NCBI GenBank assembly: GCA_012960475.1
Contig: DUBE01000030.1
Location: 49,930 to 113,929 of the forward strand
Length of the DNA stretch: 64,000 nucleotides
Source: Planctomycetota bacterium
GTDB lineage: Bacteria; Planctomycetota; UBA1135; GCA-002686595
Direction: 5' to 3'
A program made the position numbers and the translations under genes. How positions within the stretch are numbered: position 1 is the first letter of the stretch; the number at the start of each line of letters is the position of its first letter. Of this stretch, positions 52,133 to 59,934 are shown piece after piece. The notes below the pieces were generated by a model, which was given only the letters and a program-made list of their open reading frames with translations, was not told the DNA's origin and searched no databases.

Positions 52133-53248
52133 TCAGCGACCCTTCTCCCGCCTGTCCCCAAAACCGGTCCAAACGCCACGGGCGGTGCGCACCATGTTGT
52201 GATCCGGAGGCACCAGTCGCTGCTTGCCAGCGGGCAGGCGAATGTCCACCGAGGTCATATTGCCGTCCACCCGAGCCACCATGCGCGAGGACTGCCCATC
52301 TAGCAACAGCCCCAGGGCATGGTGCCCGAAGTGGGTGGCCAATATGCGATCGGCGGCCGTGGGCGATCCACCCCGCAACAGGTGCCCCAGCACAACCGAA
52401 CGCGACTCGATCCCGGTGGCTGACTCGATCTCGTGGGCCAGCACAGGCCCGATCCCTCCCAGACGAATCGAATCCGGGGAAGTGGGGTCAACCAACTTGA
52501 TCACCGGCTCGCCGCCGATGGGACACGCGCCTTCGGCCACGCAGAGCACAGTGGAGCCACGTTCCGCCACCCTCTGCTGGACATGTTCCGCAACTGCTTC
52601 GATGGAATAGGGCATCTCGGGGATCAGAATCTGATCCGCTGCCCCAGCAATGCCCGCATAGAGTGCAATCCAGCCTGCATTGCGCCCCATGACCTCTACC
52701 ACCAGTACGCGTCCGTGGCTGTCGGCGGTTGTGCGTACGCGGTCCAGAGCCTCTGTAGCGATCTGCACTGCGGTCAAGAAACCAAAGGTGATCTCGGTAC
52801 CTTCGATGTCATTGTCGATGGTCTTGGGCACACCGATCACATTGATGCCCGCGTCGACAAATGGCTGAGCGCAAGTCATGGTGCCATCACCACCGATGAC
52901 TACAAGCGCAGATATGTTCTGATCACGCATCCGCTGCAAACAGCTGGGCACGCGGTCCTCATAGACCGCATCCCCGTTGCTGTCTTTACCCACGCGGTAA
53001 TGGCTGGGATTCGAGCGATTTGAGGAACCAAGTATCGTGCCCCCATCATCCAGGATCCCGCGCACATCTCGCAGCCCTAGAGGCCTGAACTTGCCCTCCA
53101 CCAGCCCTTCAAAGCCTTCTTCGATGCCCAGCACCTCAATGCCAGCAGCTATGGCCTCCAAGGTCACCACACGAATCACCGCATTCAGGCCTGGGCAGTC
53201 CCCGCCTCCGGTCAGAACACCGATACGCTTGGGTCTGGAAGATGCCAT
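52133..53248 (-). CDS. pfkA: 6-phosphofructokinase
   Basis: Phosphorylates fructose 6-phosphate in glycolysis. 371 residues. The nucleotide motif is GGGDCPG near the N-terminus. GGDGT is at 119-123 and PKTIDND at 141-147, and RVVEVMGR-like substrate residues appear as VVEVMGRNAG. The Gly in GGDGT favours ATP, while Lys in PKTIDND is usual in pyrophosphate enzymes, a mixed set seen in some actinobacterial ATP enzymes. Donor specificity is therefore open, though ATP is my guess. A TAACCT element sits 7 nt before the ATG. Confidence 0.93.
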   Translation of the reverse strand: MASSRPKRIGVLTGGGDCPGLNAVIRVVTLEAIAAGIEVLGIEEGFEGLVEGKFRPLGLRDVRGILDDGGTILGSSNRSNPSHYRVGKDSNGDAVYEDRVPSCLQRMRDQNISALVVIGGDGTMTCAQPFVDAGINVIGVPKTIDNDIEGTEITFGFLTAVQIATEALDRVRTTADSHGRVLVVEVMGRNAGWIALYAGIAGAADQILIPEMPYSIEAVAEHVQQRVAERGSTVLCVAEGACPIGGEPVIKLVDPTSPDSIRLGGIGPVLAHEIESATGIESRSVVLGHLLRGGSPTAADRILATHFGHHALGLLLDGQSSRMVARVDGNMTSVDIRLPAGKQRLVPPDHNMVRTARGVWTGFGDRREKGR

Positions 53249-53255
53249 GGGCGAC

Positions 53256-53261
53256 AGGTTA
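53256..53261 (-). promoter_or_regulatory. Candidate -10 element of pfkA, leaderless spacing
   Basis: TAACCT on the minus strand, 7 nt before the ATG at 53248, with no Shine-Dalgarno sequence between. Confidence 0.4.
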
Positions 53262-53333
53262 CGAACCCAAAGCCCACCGGTACTGAATCAAAGGGTGTTC
53301 TTTTCCCCAAAGCCCTCTTCTCAACGCCCCGAA

Positions 53334-54911
53334 TCAGAAAGTCACTGAGATCCCGTCAGAGAAATTCGAACTCAGCCCGTCACGGTACCAAAGCTGAAAG
53401 TGCCAAGTATCTCCAGGAGCGATCACGCCACCGGGCGGATTGGGCAGGTTGCTGGGCACATCGTATCCACTCAGAACGCTCGAATTGCCCACTTGATTGA
53501 TCAGCACGCCATTCAGGTTGAAGCGTCCCAGTGAGTGCAAGTTCGTCCCGGGCCCGGAGTAGCGACCAAGGGGTGGACCCAGACAAAGGTGCCCGTCCGC
53601 CACGACAGCGCCCGGCGCAATAGGTGTGGCCGACACAAGAAAGTAGGCAAACTCGTGCGCAGGACCACCGCTTGCTTCCAGATGAAACACACCGGGTCCT
53701 GTGGAAGAAGATCCACCCAGGGTAACCGAGGTGCCACCAGAATTCAGATCCCCCGGTGAACAGTAGAGGGTCACCGCACTGCCAATGTTCTCGTACCAGG
53801 CAATCAGATCCCCAACCGCCGAAGCAGAACAAATATCCAGATCCTGGTCCCCATCGAGATCCGCGGCCCAGACCGAGTGGGCTCCTTCTGCATTGGTGGT
53901 CACAACCTGCTGGGGACCAAAGTTCCCACCGCCCAGGTTCTCATGCCAGGCGATTTTTCCATCGATCCAGGAAGCAGTGAGGATTTCCGGATCCCCGTCC
54001 CCATCGAGGTCCGCAGCATGTACGCCCCGCGCGTGGATTGCCGAGGTGCTGACCACCTTCTGTGGCCCAAATGTGCCACCCCCCAGGTTCTCGTACCAAG
54101 TCACATAAGGTTGTCCGTTGCCCCCAGCGATCACATCCGGGTCGCCATCTCCGTCGAGGTCGGTGGCGTAGACCGAAATCACGGTGTTGGCATCGGTGGT
54201 AATCGTCTGCGCAGGACCAAAAGCTCCTGAACCCAAGTTCTCATACCAGGCAACGCGGCTGTCCCCGGCCGAAGCCACAAAGATATCGGGGTCCCCGTCC
54301 CCGTCCGCGTCAGCGGTCACCACGCAGCGCGCGCTGAGAGCCGTATTAGACACGAGCAGTTCATCACTGAATGCTCCGTTGCCCTCGTTCCTATACCAGG
54401 CAACCTTGTCATCCCCAAAGGAGGCCGAAAGCACGTCCAAGAGGCCATCGCCGTCCAGGTCGTCGATCCAAACATAGCGTGCCTGATCGGCCTCGTCGCT
54501 GATCACACGCTCGCTGCCAAAGCTGCCCGTCCCATCATTGCGGAACCAGGAGACCTCGTCATCTGCGGCTCCCGTCGCAACAATGTCAATGTCCCCATCG
54601 CCGTCCATGTCGAATGCCATGGCCGACGTGGCATATTTCACATCCAAAGAAACGATAATCTCCGGGCCAAAAACCCCATTGCCATCATTTGGAAACCAAG
54701 CCACCTTGTCGTCCAAAGAAGAGGAGGTGACAATGTCCAAGTCTCCGTCCAGATCGATGTCTGCTGGGAATGCTGTGTAGGCGAAATCCGCGTTGTTCGA
54801 GATCACCTGCTGAGGGCCGAACTGCGCTGTGGCGTCAGTGCACAGCAACAGGGTCAGCATGGGCGCAACCCAACGGAGCAAGGGAGGAGCAATAAGAAAG
54901 GATTGGATCAT
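53334..54911 (-). CDS. Secreted seven-repeat VCBS propeller with shared C-terminal module
   Basis: 525 residues from ATG 54911 (TATTAT 5 nt upstream, so probably leaderless). Signal peptide to about residue 30. Seven repeats of about 51 residues follow, each with D.DGDGD.D...AS..DDKVAWY.N.G.G.FG, a number that fits one seven-bladed propeller with calcium loops. Residues 383-525 are the shared module: Cys in YCSPGD, GHLCLGPPLGR, WHFQLWYRDG and NFSDGISVTF at the very end. The extracellular, structural or adhesive role is inferred. Not the start at 54986, which precedes the signal peptide. Confidence 0.87.
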   Translation of the reverse strand: MIQSFLIAPPLLRWVAPMLTLLLCTDATAQFGPQQVISNNADFAYTAFPADIDLDGDLDIVTSSSLDDKVAWFPNDGNGVFGPEIIVSLDVKYATSAMAFDMDGDGDIDIVATGAADDEVSWFRNDGTGSFGSERVISDEADQARYVWIDDLDGDGLLDVLSASFGDDKVAWYRNEGNGAFSDELLVSNTALSARCVVTADADGDGDPDIFVASAGDSRVAWYENLGSGAFGPAQTITTDANTVISVYATDLDGDGDPDVIAGGNGQPYVTWYENLGGGTFGPQKVVSTSAIHARGVHAADLDGDGDPEILTASWIDGKIAWHENLGGGNFGPQQVVTTNAEGAHSVWAADLDGDQDLDICSASAVGDLIAWYENIGSAVTLYCSPGDLNSGGTSVTLGGSSSTGPGVFHLEASGGPAHEFAYFLVSATPIAPGAVVADGHLCLGPPLGRYSGPGTNLHSLGRFNLNGVLINQVGNSSVLSGYDVPSNLPNPPGGVIAPGDTWHFQLWYRDGLSSNFSDGISVTF

Positions 54912-54916
54912 GCCGA

Positions 54917-54922
54917 ATAATA
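54917..54922 (-). promoter_or_regulatory. Candidate -10 element of the VCBS gene
   Basis: TATTAT on the minus strand, 5 nt before the ATG at 54911. Transcript would begin at or near the start codon. Confidence 0.35.
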
Positions 54923-55228
54923 ACTCATGTAAGTGACGCGCCTGAGCCAGGCGCTGACTTCTGCATCGCCTCGCCGTACTCACCACGCACTGATTGTTCT
55001 AGGCCCTGTGAAGGGACGCAGACAACCGCACCCCCTGGGAACCGGGATGCAGGGCCACGCAAAGAGGATTCAACCACAGGTACCCAAGACCCACAAGACC
55101 CCCTCTCCTGCGGTGCCCCTTGCGCACCGCCAGAGCCCTTCTCTGCCCCGAAGAAGAACACGGTACTGGACCCTCCAAAGCACCAGAATGACTGGTTCTG
55201 AGACCCTCCCGCGCGCCATGTTTTTCCT

Positions 55229-55234
55229 TAGGCT
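55229..55234 (+). promoter_or_regulatory. Candidate -10 element of the PhoD-like gene, leaderless spacing
   Basis: TAGGCT, 7 nt before the ATG at 55242. It supports that start over the frame-open codons further upstream. Confidence 0.4.
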
Positions 55235-55241
55235 AGGCCCC

Positions 55242-56522
55242 ATGAACATCGGATCCGTCCTCTTCACCGCCTTTCTGATCGCCCCCAACGCGCAGGAACC
55301 CACCCTGCCCCAGACCCTGATCGCAGGACCGCTGGTCGGGCACGTCACCCCTACCAGCATGTCCGTCTGGCTCAAGACCGACCCCGGAGAGGTCACCCTC
55401 ACCGTCTGGTCCAAGAAAAACCCCAGCGCGCGCATCAGCACCAAGGCCACTGCCCTGCCCGAACACCTGGGATGCATCACCATCACCCTTGAAGGTCTGC
55501 AGCCCGACACCACCTATCGCTATGCCTTCGACTTTCAGGAGTCGTCCGAGGGCCAACTCGCCCGCACCGCGCCCCTGCCCACGAGCACCCAGCCCGTACG
55601 CCTTGCTTTCGTCTCCTGCGCGCGCCAGGACAAGGTAACCGCTGGAAGCTTCGACGCCATCGCCGCCCGCGACATCGATGTACTGCTCTGCATCGGTGAC
55701 ACCCCCTACATCGACACCACCAAGCTGGAAGTCCAGCGCCAACGCTACATTGACTTCAACACCTTTCCCCCCTTTGCCGCCATCGCCCGCCGCACCCCCA
55801 TCATCAGCACCTGGGACGACCACGATTTTGGCGCCAACGACACCAACGGCCAGCTCAAGGGCAAAGAAAACTCCCGGCAGGCTTTTATCGAGCACCGCCC
55901 CAATCCGTCCTTCGGCGACAACAAGACCAAGGGCATCTACACGAGCTTCCGCCGCGGGCCCGTTGAGGTCTTTGTCCTCGATGCCCGCTGGTACGCCGCC
56001 TGCGAACCAAGCCCCGCCGATCCCTCAAAGCCCACCCTGCTGGGGGCCGACCAATACTCCTGGCTGTGCAAGGCTCTCAAGGCTTCCAGCGCCCCGGTCA
56101 AGATCCTCGTCACCGGCATGGTCTGGAATGGCTCCGTACGCCCCGGCAAGTCGGACCATTGGGGCAACTACAGACACGAGAGGGACGCTCTCTTCCGCTT
56201 CATTGGCGACAACAAGATCTCCGGAGTGGTTCTCGTGGGTGGCGACATCCACCGCTCACGGGTCATTCGCCACCAAACCATCCCTCTTGCTGGCTACCCG
56301 CTGGTGGAGTTCATCTCATCCCCGATCCATGACCACATCATCGCCACAGCAAATCAGCCACACCCTGGGCTGTTGAAGGATCTGGGAACGCCCCAGACCT
56401 GGCTGGAATTGGTGGTGACACCTGGAGAGGAAGACCTGTTGACAGGGACCCTGCGGAGTGCGACTGGCGGCGAGTTGTTTCAGTTGGGGTTGAGTGCGAA
56501 GGAATTGATGAAAGGAAAGTAG
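55242..56522 (+). CDS. Exported PhoD-like alkaline phosphatase/phosphodiesterase
   Basis: 426 residues from ATG 55242, with a short signal peptide. An N-terminal fibronectin-like domain (TPTSMSVWLKTDPG...) is followed by the metallophosphoesterase domain. Metal residues are seen in FVSCARQD, CIGDTPYID, STWDDHDFGANDT, GMVWNGSV and GGDIHRS, in the order of PhoD proteins. LDARWYA and SPIHDHI are also family features. It hydrolyses phosphate esters outside the cytoplasm, useful when phosphate is short, usually with Ca and Fe. Substrates are not readable. No pho box is seen. Confidence 0.88.
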   Translation: MNIGSVLFTAFLIAPNAQEPTLPQTLIAGPLVGHVTPTSMSVWLKTDPGEVTLTVWSKKNPSARISTKATALPEHLGCITITLEGLQPDTTYRYAFDFQESSEGQLARTAPLPTSTQPVRLAFVSCARQDKVTAGSFDAIAARDIDVLLCIGDTPYIDTTKLEVQRQRYIDFNTFPPFAAIARRTPIISTWDDHDFGANDTNGQLKGKENSRQAFIEHRPNPSFGDNKTKGIYTSFRRGPVEVFVLDARWYAACEPSPADPSKPTLLGADQYSWLCKALKASSAPVKILVTGMVWNGSVRPGKSDHWGNYRHERDALFRFIGDNKISGVVLVGGDIHRSRVIRHQTIPLAGYPLVEFISSPIHDHIIATANQPHPGLLKDLGTPQTWLELVVTPGEEDLLTGTLRSATGGELFQLGLSAKELMKGK

Positions 56523-56617
56523 GAACTCAACCGTAGGACACAACTGTGTCTGGAGAAGAAGAGACTTGACCTGCCCACCGCCTGACAGCCTGATGTCACT
56601 CTGACGAGAATCCAAAA

Positions 56618-57085
56618 ATGACAAGCAAGTTCACAGCTGATATCGCAGAGATTGTGGTGCGCGATCTGGGCGCCCTGGCCCAGGAGGTGGAAGACACCCC
56701 GCTGAAAGATCTTTGGGAGGTGCCTGAGGGAGTCAAGAACTCTGTCGGAACCCTGGCGTTGCACCTGTGCGGCAACCTCCGCCATTTCATAGGGCATGGA
56801 CTGGGAGAGGACGACTATGAGCGTGACCGCCAGGCCGAATTCGAACGTCGCGATGCAAGCAAGGAAGAGATCCTCCAGGAGATTGAGCGAACCCAGGCCA
56901 CGACACTCGCTGCACTTGCCGACCTCAGCGAAAAAGACATGCAGAGGGACATGCCGATTACGCCCCCCCAACACGAGGGACGCAGCGTGGGATTTTTCCT
57001 GGTCCAACTATGCTGCCACCTCTCCTGGCATCGAGGACAACTGAATTACCTGCGCCGCATGCTGAAAGAAGGCGGCGGGGGTTGA
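56618..57085 (+). CDS. DinB/YfiT-like (DUF1572-type) four-helix protein
   Basis: 155 residues of the DinB-like four-helix bundle superfamily. Two of the three usual metal histidines are clear in LALHLCGNLRHFIGHGLG and HLSWHRGQLNYLRR. The spacing (His in helix 1 end, the last pair in the final helix) fits. Members act in thiol transfer, hydrolysis or unknown reactions. The neighbours (PhoD-like phosphatase upstream, sulfatase downstream) give no pathway. ATG 56618 follows CCAAAA with no Shine-Dalgarno sequence. Confidence 0.75.
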   Translation: MTSKFTADIAEIVVRDLGALAQEVEDTPLKDLWEVPEGVKNSVGTLALHLCGNLRHFIGHGLGEDDYERDRQAEFERRDASKEEILQEIERTQATTLAALADLSEKDMQRDMPITPPQHEGRSVGFFLVQLCCHLSWHRGQLNYLRRMLKEGGGG

Positions 57086-57129
57086 GGCTGGCCAGACAGT
57101 AACCGCTGACGAATTCCAGGCAGACGCAC

Positions 57130-57146
57130 AGTTTGCTTCGCAAACT
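57130..57146. repeat. Short perfect inverted repeat before the sulfatase
   Basis: AGTTTGC, loop TTC, GCAAACT in the 92-base gap before the sulfatase start. It overlaps a possible TTG start at 57133 and so favours ATG 57178. No T-run follows. Regulatory or chance. Confidence 0.3.
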
Positions 57147-57177
57147 ACTCAATGGCCTGGCGCAGGACTTAGGATGG

Positions 57178-58803
57178 ATGGCCATGATCCCCATTCGGAT
57201 GCCCGCCATGATTCTTGCCCCCGCGCTCGTTTGCTGTGGGTTGCTGACTGACTGCGCCTCCAGCCAAGAGCAATCCCCACGCCCAAACATCCTCTTCATC
57301 TTCAGCGATGATCACGCGCCCCATGCGATTGGGGCTTATGGGTCGGCGTTTGCAGAGCTGGATCCCACGCCGCGCATCGATGCGTTGGCGGCGGAAGGCA
57401 TGTTGTTTCGGAACTCGTTCTGCACCAACAGTATTTGCGGGCCCAGTCGCGCTGTGATCCTGACAGGGTTGCACAGTCATCACAATGGGTTCCGGGACAA
57501 CGGCGACCGGTTTGATGGGGATCAGGTCACCTTTCCCAAGTTGCTGCAAGGGGCAGGGTATGAAACGGCCCTGCTTGGGAAATGGCACCTGGGATCTTCG
57601 CCTCAGGGCTTTGATTACTGGGAGGTCCTGCCGGGACAGGGGGACTACTACAACCCAAAACTGATCTCGGCGGACGGAGAGCGCGTGCTGGAAGGCTATT
57701 GCACGGACATCGTGACGGACCTGGCGCTTGAGTGGCTTGAAGGGCGCGAGGATTCGAAAAAACCATTCCTGTTGATGTGCCAGCACAAGGCGCCCCACCG
57801 CAATTGGATGCCGCCCCTGCGGCACCTGGACTTGTGGGAAGACAAGCATGTGACCGAGCCAGCTACGCTCTTTGATGCGCACCTGGATGACGCCGTCGTG
57901 GCACGGCTGCAGGAAATGGAAGTGGACCGGGACATGAACCTGGTCTATGACCTCTTTGTAGGTGAGCATGAGGGATGGGATCAGGCGTCGGGCTTTGCCA
58001 ATGATTCCAGTGGCTTCAGAAATCTGGCGCGCATGAATGAACTCCAGCGGGCAGCCTGGGATGCGGCCTATGAACCACGAAATGCGGCCTTCCTGCAAGC
58101 CAAACTGACGGGCAAGGAACTGGTGCGATGGAAGTATCAGCGCTACATCAAGAACTATCTGCGCACGGTGCGCGGGGTGGATGACAGTGTTGGGCGGCTG
58201 CTTGACTATCTACGGACCAGCGGGCTGGCGGACAACACCATCGTTGTGTACTCATCGGATCAGGGCTTCTTCCTGGGAGACCACGGCTGGTTCGACAAGC
58301 GCTGGATGTATGAAGAGTCCTTGCGAATGCCATTGATCGTGCGTTGGCCAGGGGTTGCGGCAGCGGGATCGGTGGACGAGCACCTGGTACAGAACCTCGA
58401 CTACGCTCAGACTTTTTTGGCAGCAGCTGGAGTGACCGCTCCCAAGGGAATGCAGGGGGATTCTCTGGTGCCTCTGCTACGAGGAGAAGACCCCCAGAAC
58501 TGGCGCTCGTCGATCTACTATCACTACTACGCCTTTCCCAGCATTCACCGGGTGGCACGGCACTACGGCATCCGCACAAAGCGCCACAAGTTGATCCACT
58601 ACTATCAGTTCGGAACCTGGGAGCTGTTTGATCTCGAAACAGATCCTGATGAACGGATGAACCTTTTTGGCCAGGAAGACTGCGAGGAATTGACGCGCGG
58701 ATTGATGGAGGGCCTGCGGGGACTGCGACTTCAATACGGCGATCTTGCAGAAACCAAATTGAAGTCGAAGGAGTGGCAGGATCAGTTCCGGGTGCGCCGC
58801 TAA
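57178..58803 (+). CDS. Type I (Cys-type) sulfatase, exported
   Basis: 541 residues from ATG 57178, with a hydrophobic signal ending near residues 25-26 (LLTDC, a poor lipobox). Alkaline-phosphatase-fold sulfatase: NILFIFSDDHAPH gives the first calcium residues, and CGPSR at 87-91 is the C-x-P-S-R site where Cys is turned into formylglycine. GKWHLG and YSSDQGFFLGDHGWFDKRWMYEESLRMPLIVR are the later active-site parts. The ending, HYYQFGTWELFDLETDPDE, is the DUF4976 cap. It removes sulfate from a polysaccharide or glycan. It needs a radical-SAM maturase, not seen here: the pair at 20 kb is of another class. Confidence 0.93.
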   Translation: MAMIPIRMPAMILAPALVCCGLLTDCASSQEQSPRPNILFIFSDDHAPHAIGAYGSAFAELDPTPRIDALAAEGMLFRNSFCTNSICGPSRAVILTGLHSHHNGFRDNGDRFDGDQVTFPKLLQGAGYETALLGKWHLGSSPQGFDYWEVLPGQGDYYNPKLISADGERVLEGYCTDIVTDLALEWLEGREDSKKPFLLMCQHKAPHRNWMPPLRHLDLWEDKHVTEPATLFDAHLDDAVVARLQEMEVDRDMNLVYDLFVGEHEGWDQASGFANDSSGFRNLARMNELQRAAWDAAYEPRNAAFLQAKLTGKELVRWKYQRYIKNYLRTVRGVDDSVGRLLDYLRTSGLADNTIVVYSSDQGFFLGDHGWFDKRWMYEESLRMPLIVRWPGVAAAGSVDEHLVQNLDYAQTFLAAAGVTAPKGMQGDSLVPLLRGEDPQNWRSSIYYHYYAFPSIHRVARHYGIRTKRHKLIHYYQFGTWELFDLETDPDERMNLFGQEDCEELTRGLMEGLRGLRLQYGDLAETKLKSKEWQDQFRVRR

Positions 58804-58820
58804 CCCCCCAATTGTGAATG

Positions 58821-58841
58821 CATGCTGCATTGAACAGCATG
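58821..58841. repeat. Inverted repeat after the sulfatase gene
   Basis: CATGCTG (58821-58827) and CAGCATG (58835-58841) around a 7-nt loop, in the 157-base gap before the next gene. A second small hairpin, CCAGT/ACTGG (58890-58905), followed by CTCTTT may be a weak terminator. Confidence 0.3.
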
Positions 58842-58947
58842 AAACGGCTCCAGAGCCCCATTCCTGCCCATAGGCCGCCCCTCACAACACCAGTTGCTCC
58901 ACTGGCTCTTTCAAGCAAGATCGGGCATTCGTCGGATCCGGCGCGGG

Positions 58948-58953
58948 TATGCT
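58948..58953 (+). promoter_or_regulatory. Candidate -10 element of the coiled-coil gene
   Basis: TATGCT, 7 nt before the ATG at 58961. The ATG at 58949 lies inside this element, which argues for the later start. Confidence 0.4.
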
Positions 58954-58960
58954 GGAGGCC

Positions 58961-59632
58961 ATGAATGACTTACGCCCCATGCCTCTTTTGTTGGTAGTTC
59001 TGCTGGGTGGAGCCAGCGCCGCGGTAACCAGTTACCTGCTCAGCCCGAACCCGCCAGCCCAGCCAGCTCCCATCCAGACCACGCTGCCCCTGGACAGCCA
59101 GATTCTCGAAGAGGTCCTGACCCTGCGTCACGAACTGGGCAAACTGAGTTCTCGAATCGATGTGCTTGAAGTCGCTCCTGTGGAACGCGTTGTGGTCAAG
59201 GCCCAACCGGCAGAGGAATTCGAGACTGAGGTCCGCGCCTTCATGGCCCAGCAGCAGGTAAACACAAGCCCCGGTCTCCCCATTGTAAAGGAGGCCCTCG
59301 CCACGATCCGCGAACAAGAGCAAACCGAAAAGGAAGCTCTAGCCCTGCAACGGCGCGACGAGTGGCTGGCTGGTGCGGTGGAGGACATCACACCCAAACT
59401 CAACCTGAGTACGAACCAGGCGGATGAGATGTACGATCTGCTGACTGCCAAGGCGGACCAGGATGCTGACCTGGGACGGCGCTGGCAATCAGGCGAGGAT
59501 CGGGAAGCGATTGGCGAGACCAAGCGCCTCAACGAGGAGCAGCACCAAACTGAATTGCAGGGGGTGCTCTCACCCTCCCAGTACGAGGACTACAGGGAAC
59601 TGGTACGACAGTTCCGAAGGGGCGGAAAGTGA
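58961..59632 (+). CDS. Membrane-anchored coiled-coil protein, Spy/CpxP-like
   Basis: 223 residues from ATG 58961. One N-terminal helix (PLLLVVLLGGASAAVTSYLL) is followed by a proline linker and a coiled-coil region (ILEEVLTLRHELGKLSSRID). The C-terminal helices have TPKLNLSTNQADEMYDLL and LQGVLSPSQYEDYRELVRQF, the L-[ST]-x-x-Q pattern of Spy/CpxP periplasmic chaperones. A periplasmic sensor or chaperone role is inferred. The 3' end, including the stop, is repeated imperfectly 81 bp downstream (59689-59713). Confidence 0.6.
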   Translation: MNDLRPMPLLLVVLLGGASAAVTSYLLSPNPPAQPAPIQTTLPLDSQILEEVLTLRHELGKLSSRIDVLEVAPVERVVVKAQPAEEFETEVRAFMAQQQVNTSPGLPIVKEALATIREQEQTEKEALALQRRDEWLAGAVEDITPKLNLSTNQADEMYDLLTAKADQDADLGRRWQSGEDREAIGETKRLNEEQHQTELQGVLSPSQYEDYRELVRQFRRGGK

Positions 59633-59713
59633 CCGACTGAGGACAGGAGGCAGGCTTCGACGTGAGCATTGCCAGCCCAATCAAGACAACGGTTCCAAAG
59701 GGGCGGGAGATGA
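59608..59713. repeat. Imperfect 25-bp direct repeat, in-frame spacing
   Basis: Copy 1 at 59608-59632 contains the stop of the coiled-coil gene, copy 2 is at 59689-59713. 20 of 25 bases match and all five differences are transitions. The distance of 81 bp is a multiple of three; the second copy reads QRFQRGGR-stop against the gene's VRQFRRGGK-stop. It may be a decayed duplicate of the gene end. Confidence 0.4.
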
Positions 59714-59934
59714 GCAGTGGGCAGATCGACCTCTGCTCTCCCAACCCGCAGCCCCCCCCAAGGCAGGCGTCCAGGGAATATCCTGATCCCGGGGTCTCAC
59801 TTGGAAACAAGCGCACACCAGTGAGCCACGATTTGGCCCCCATTCTCGGCGGGACGCGCTACGCTGATCGGGATTGAATTCCAATAAACAGGTCTCTTCA
59901 GGACCTGATACCTGCCCCCTCCCCCAACTCAGAA
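59633..59934. other. Intergenic region before the beta-helix gene
   Basis: 302 bp. It holds the second copy of the 25-bp repeat and a TACGCT hexamer about 70 nt before the next start. No terminator or RNA gene is evident. Confidence 0.3.

Larger units (their letters stand above)
54912..55241. other. Divergent region between the VCBS gene and the phosphatase gene
   Basis: 330 bp with -10-like elements at both ends (54917-54922 minus, 55229-55234 plus). The middle is open in the plus frame but not protein-like. No RNA gene or terminator seen. Confidence 0.35.

Noticed and set aside
53334..54911. DNA-level tandem repeats that could be taken for a CRISPR or satellite array.
   Set aside because: The period matches codons for the propeller repeats (DxDGDGD), the units are diverged and they lie inside one gene.
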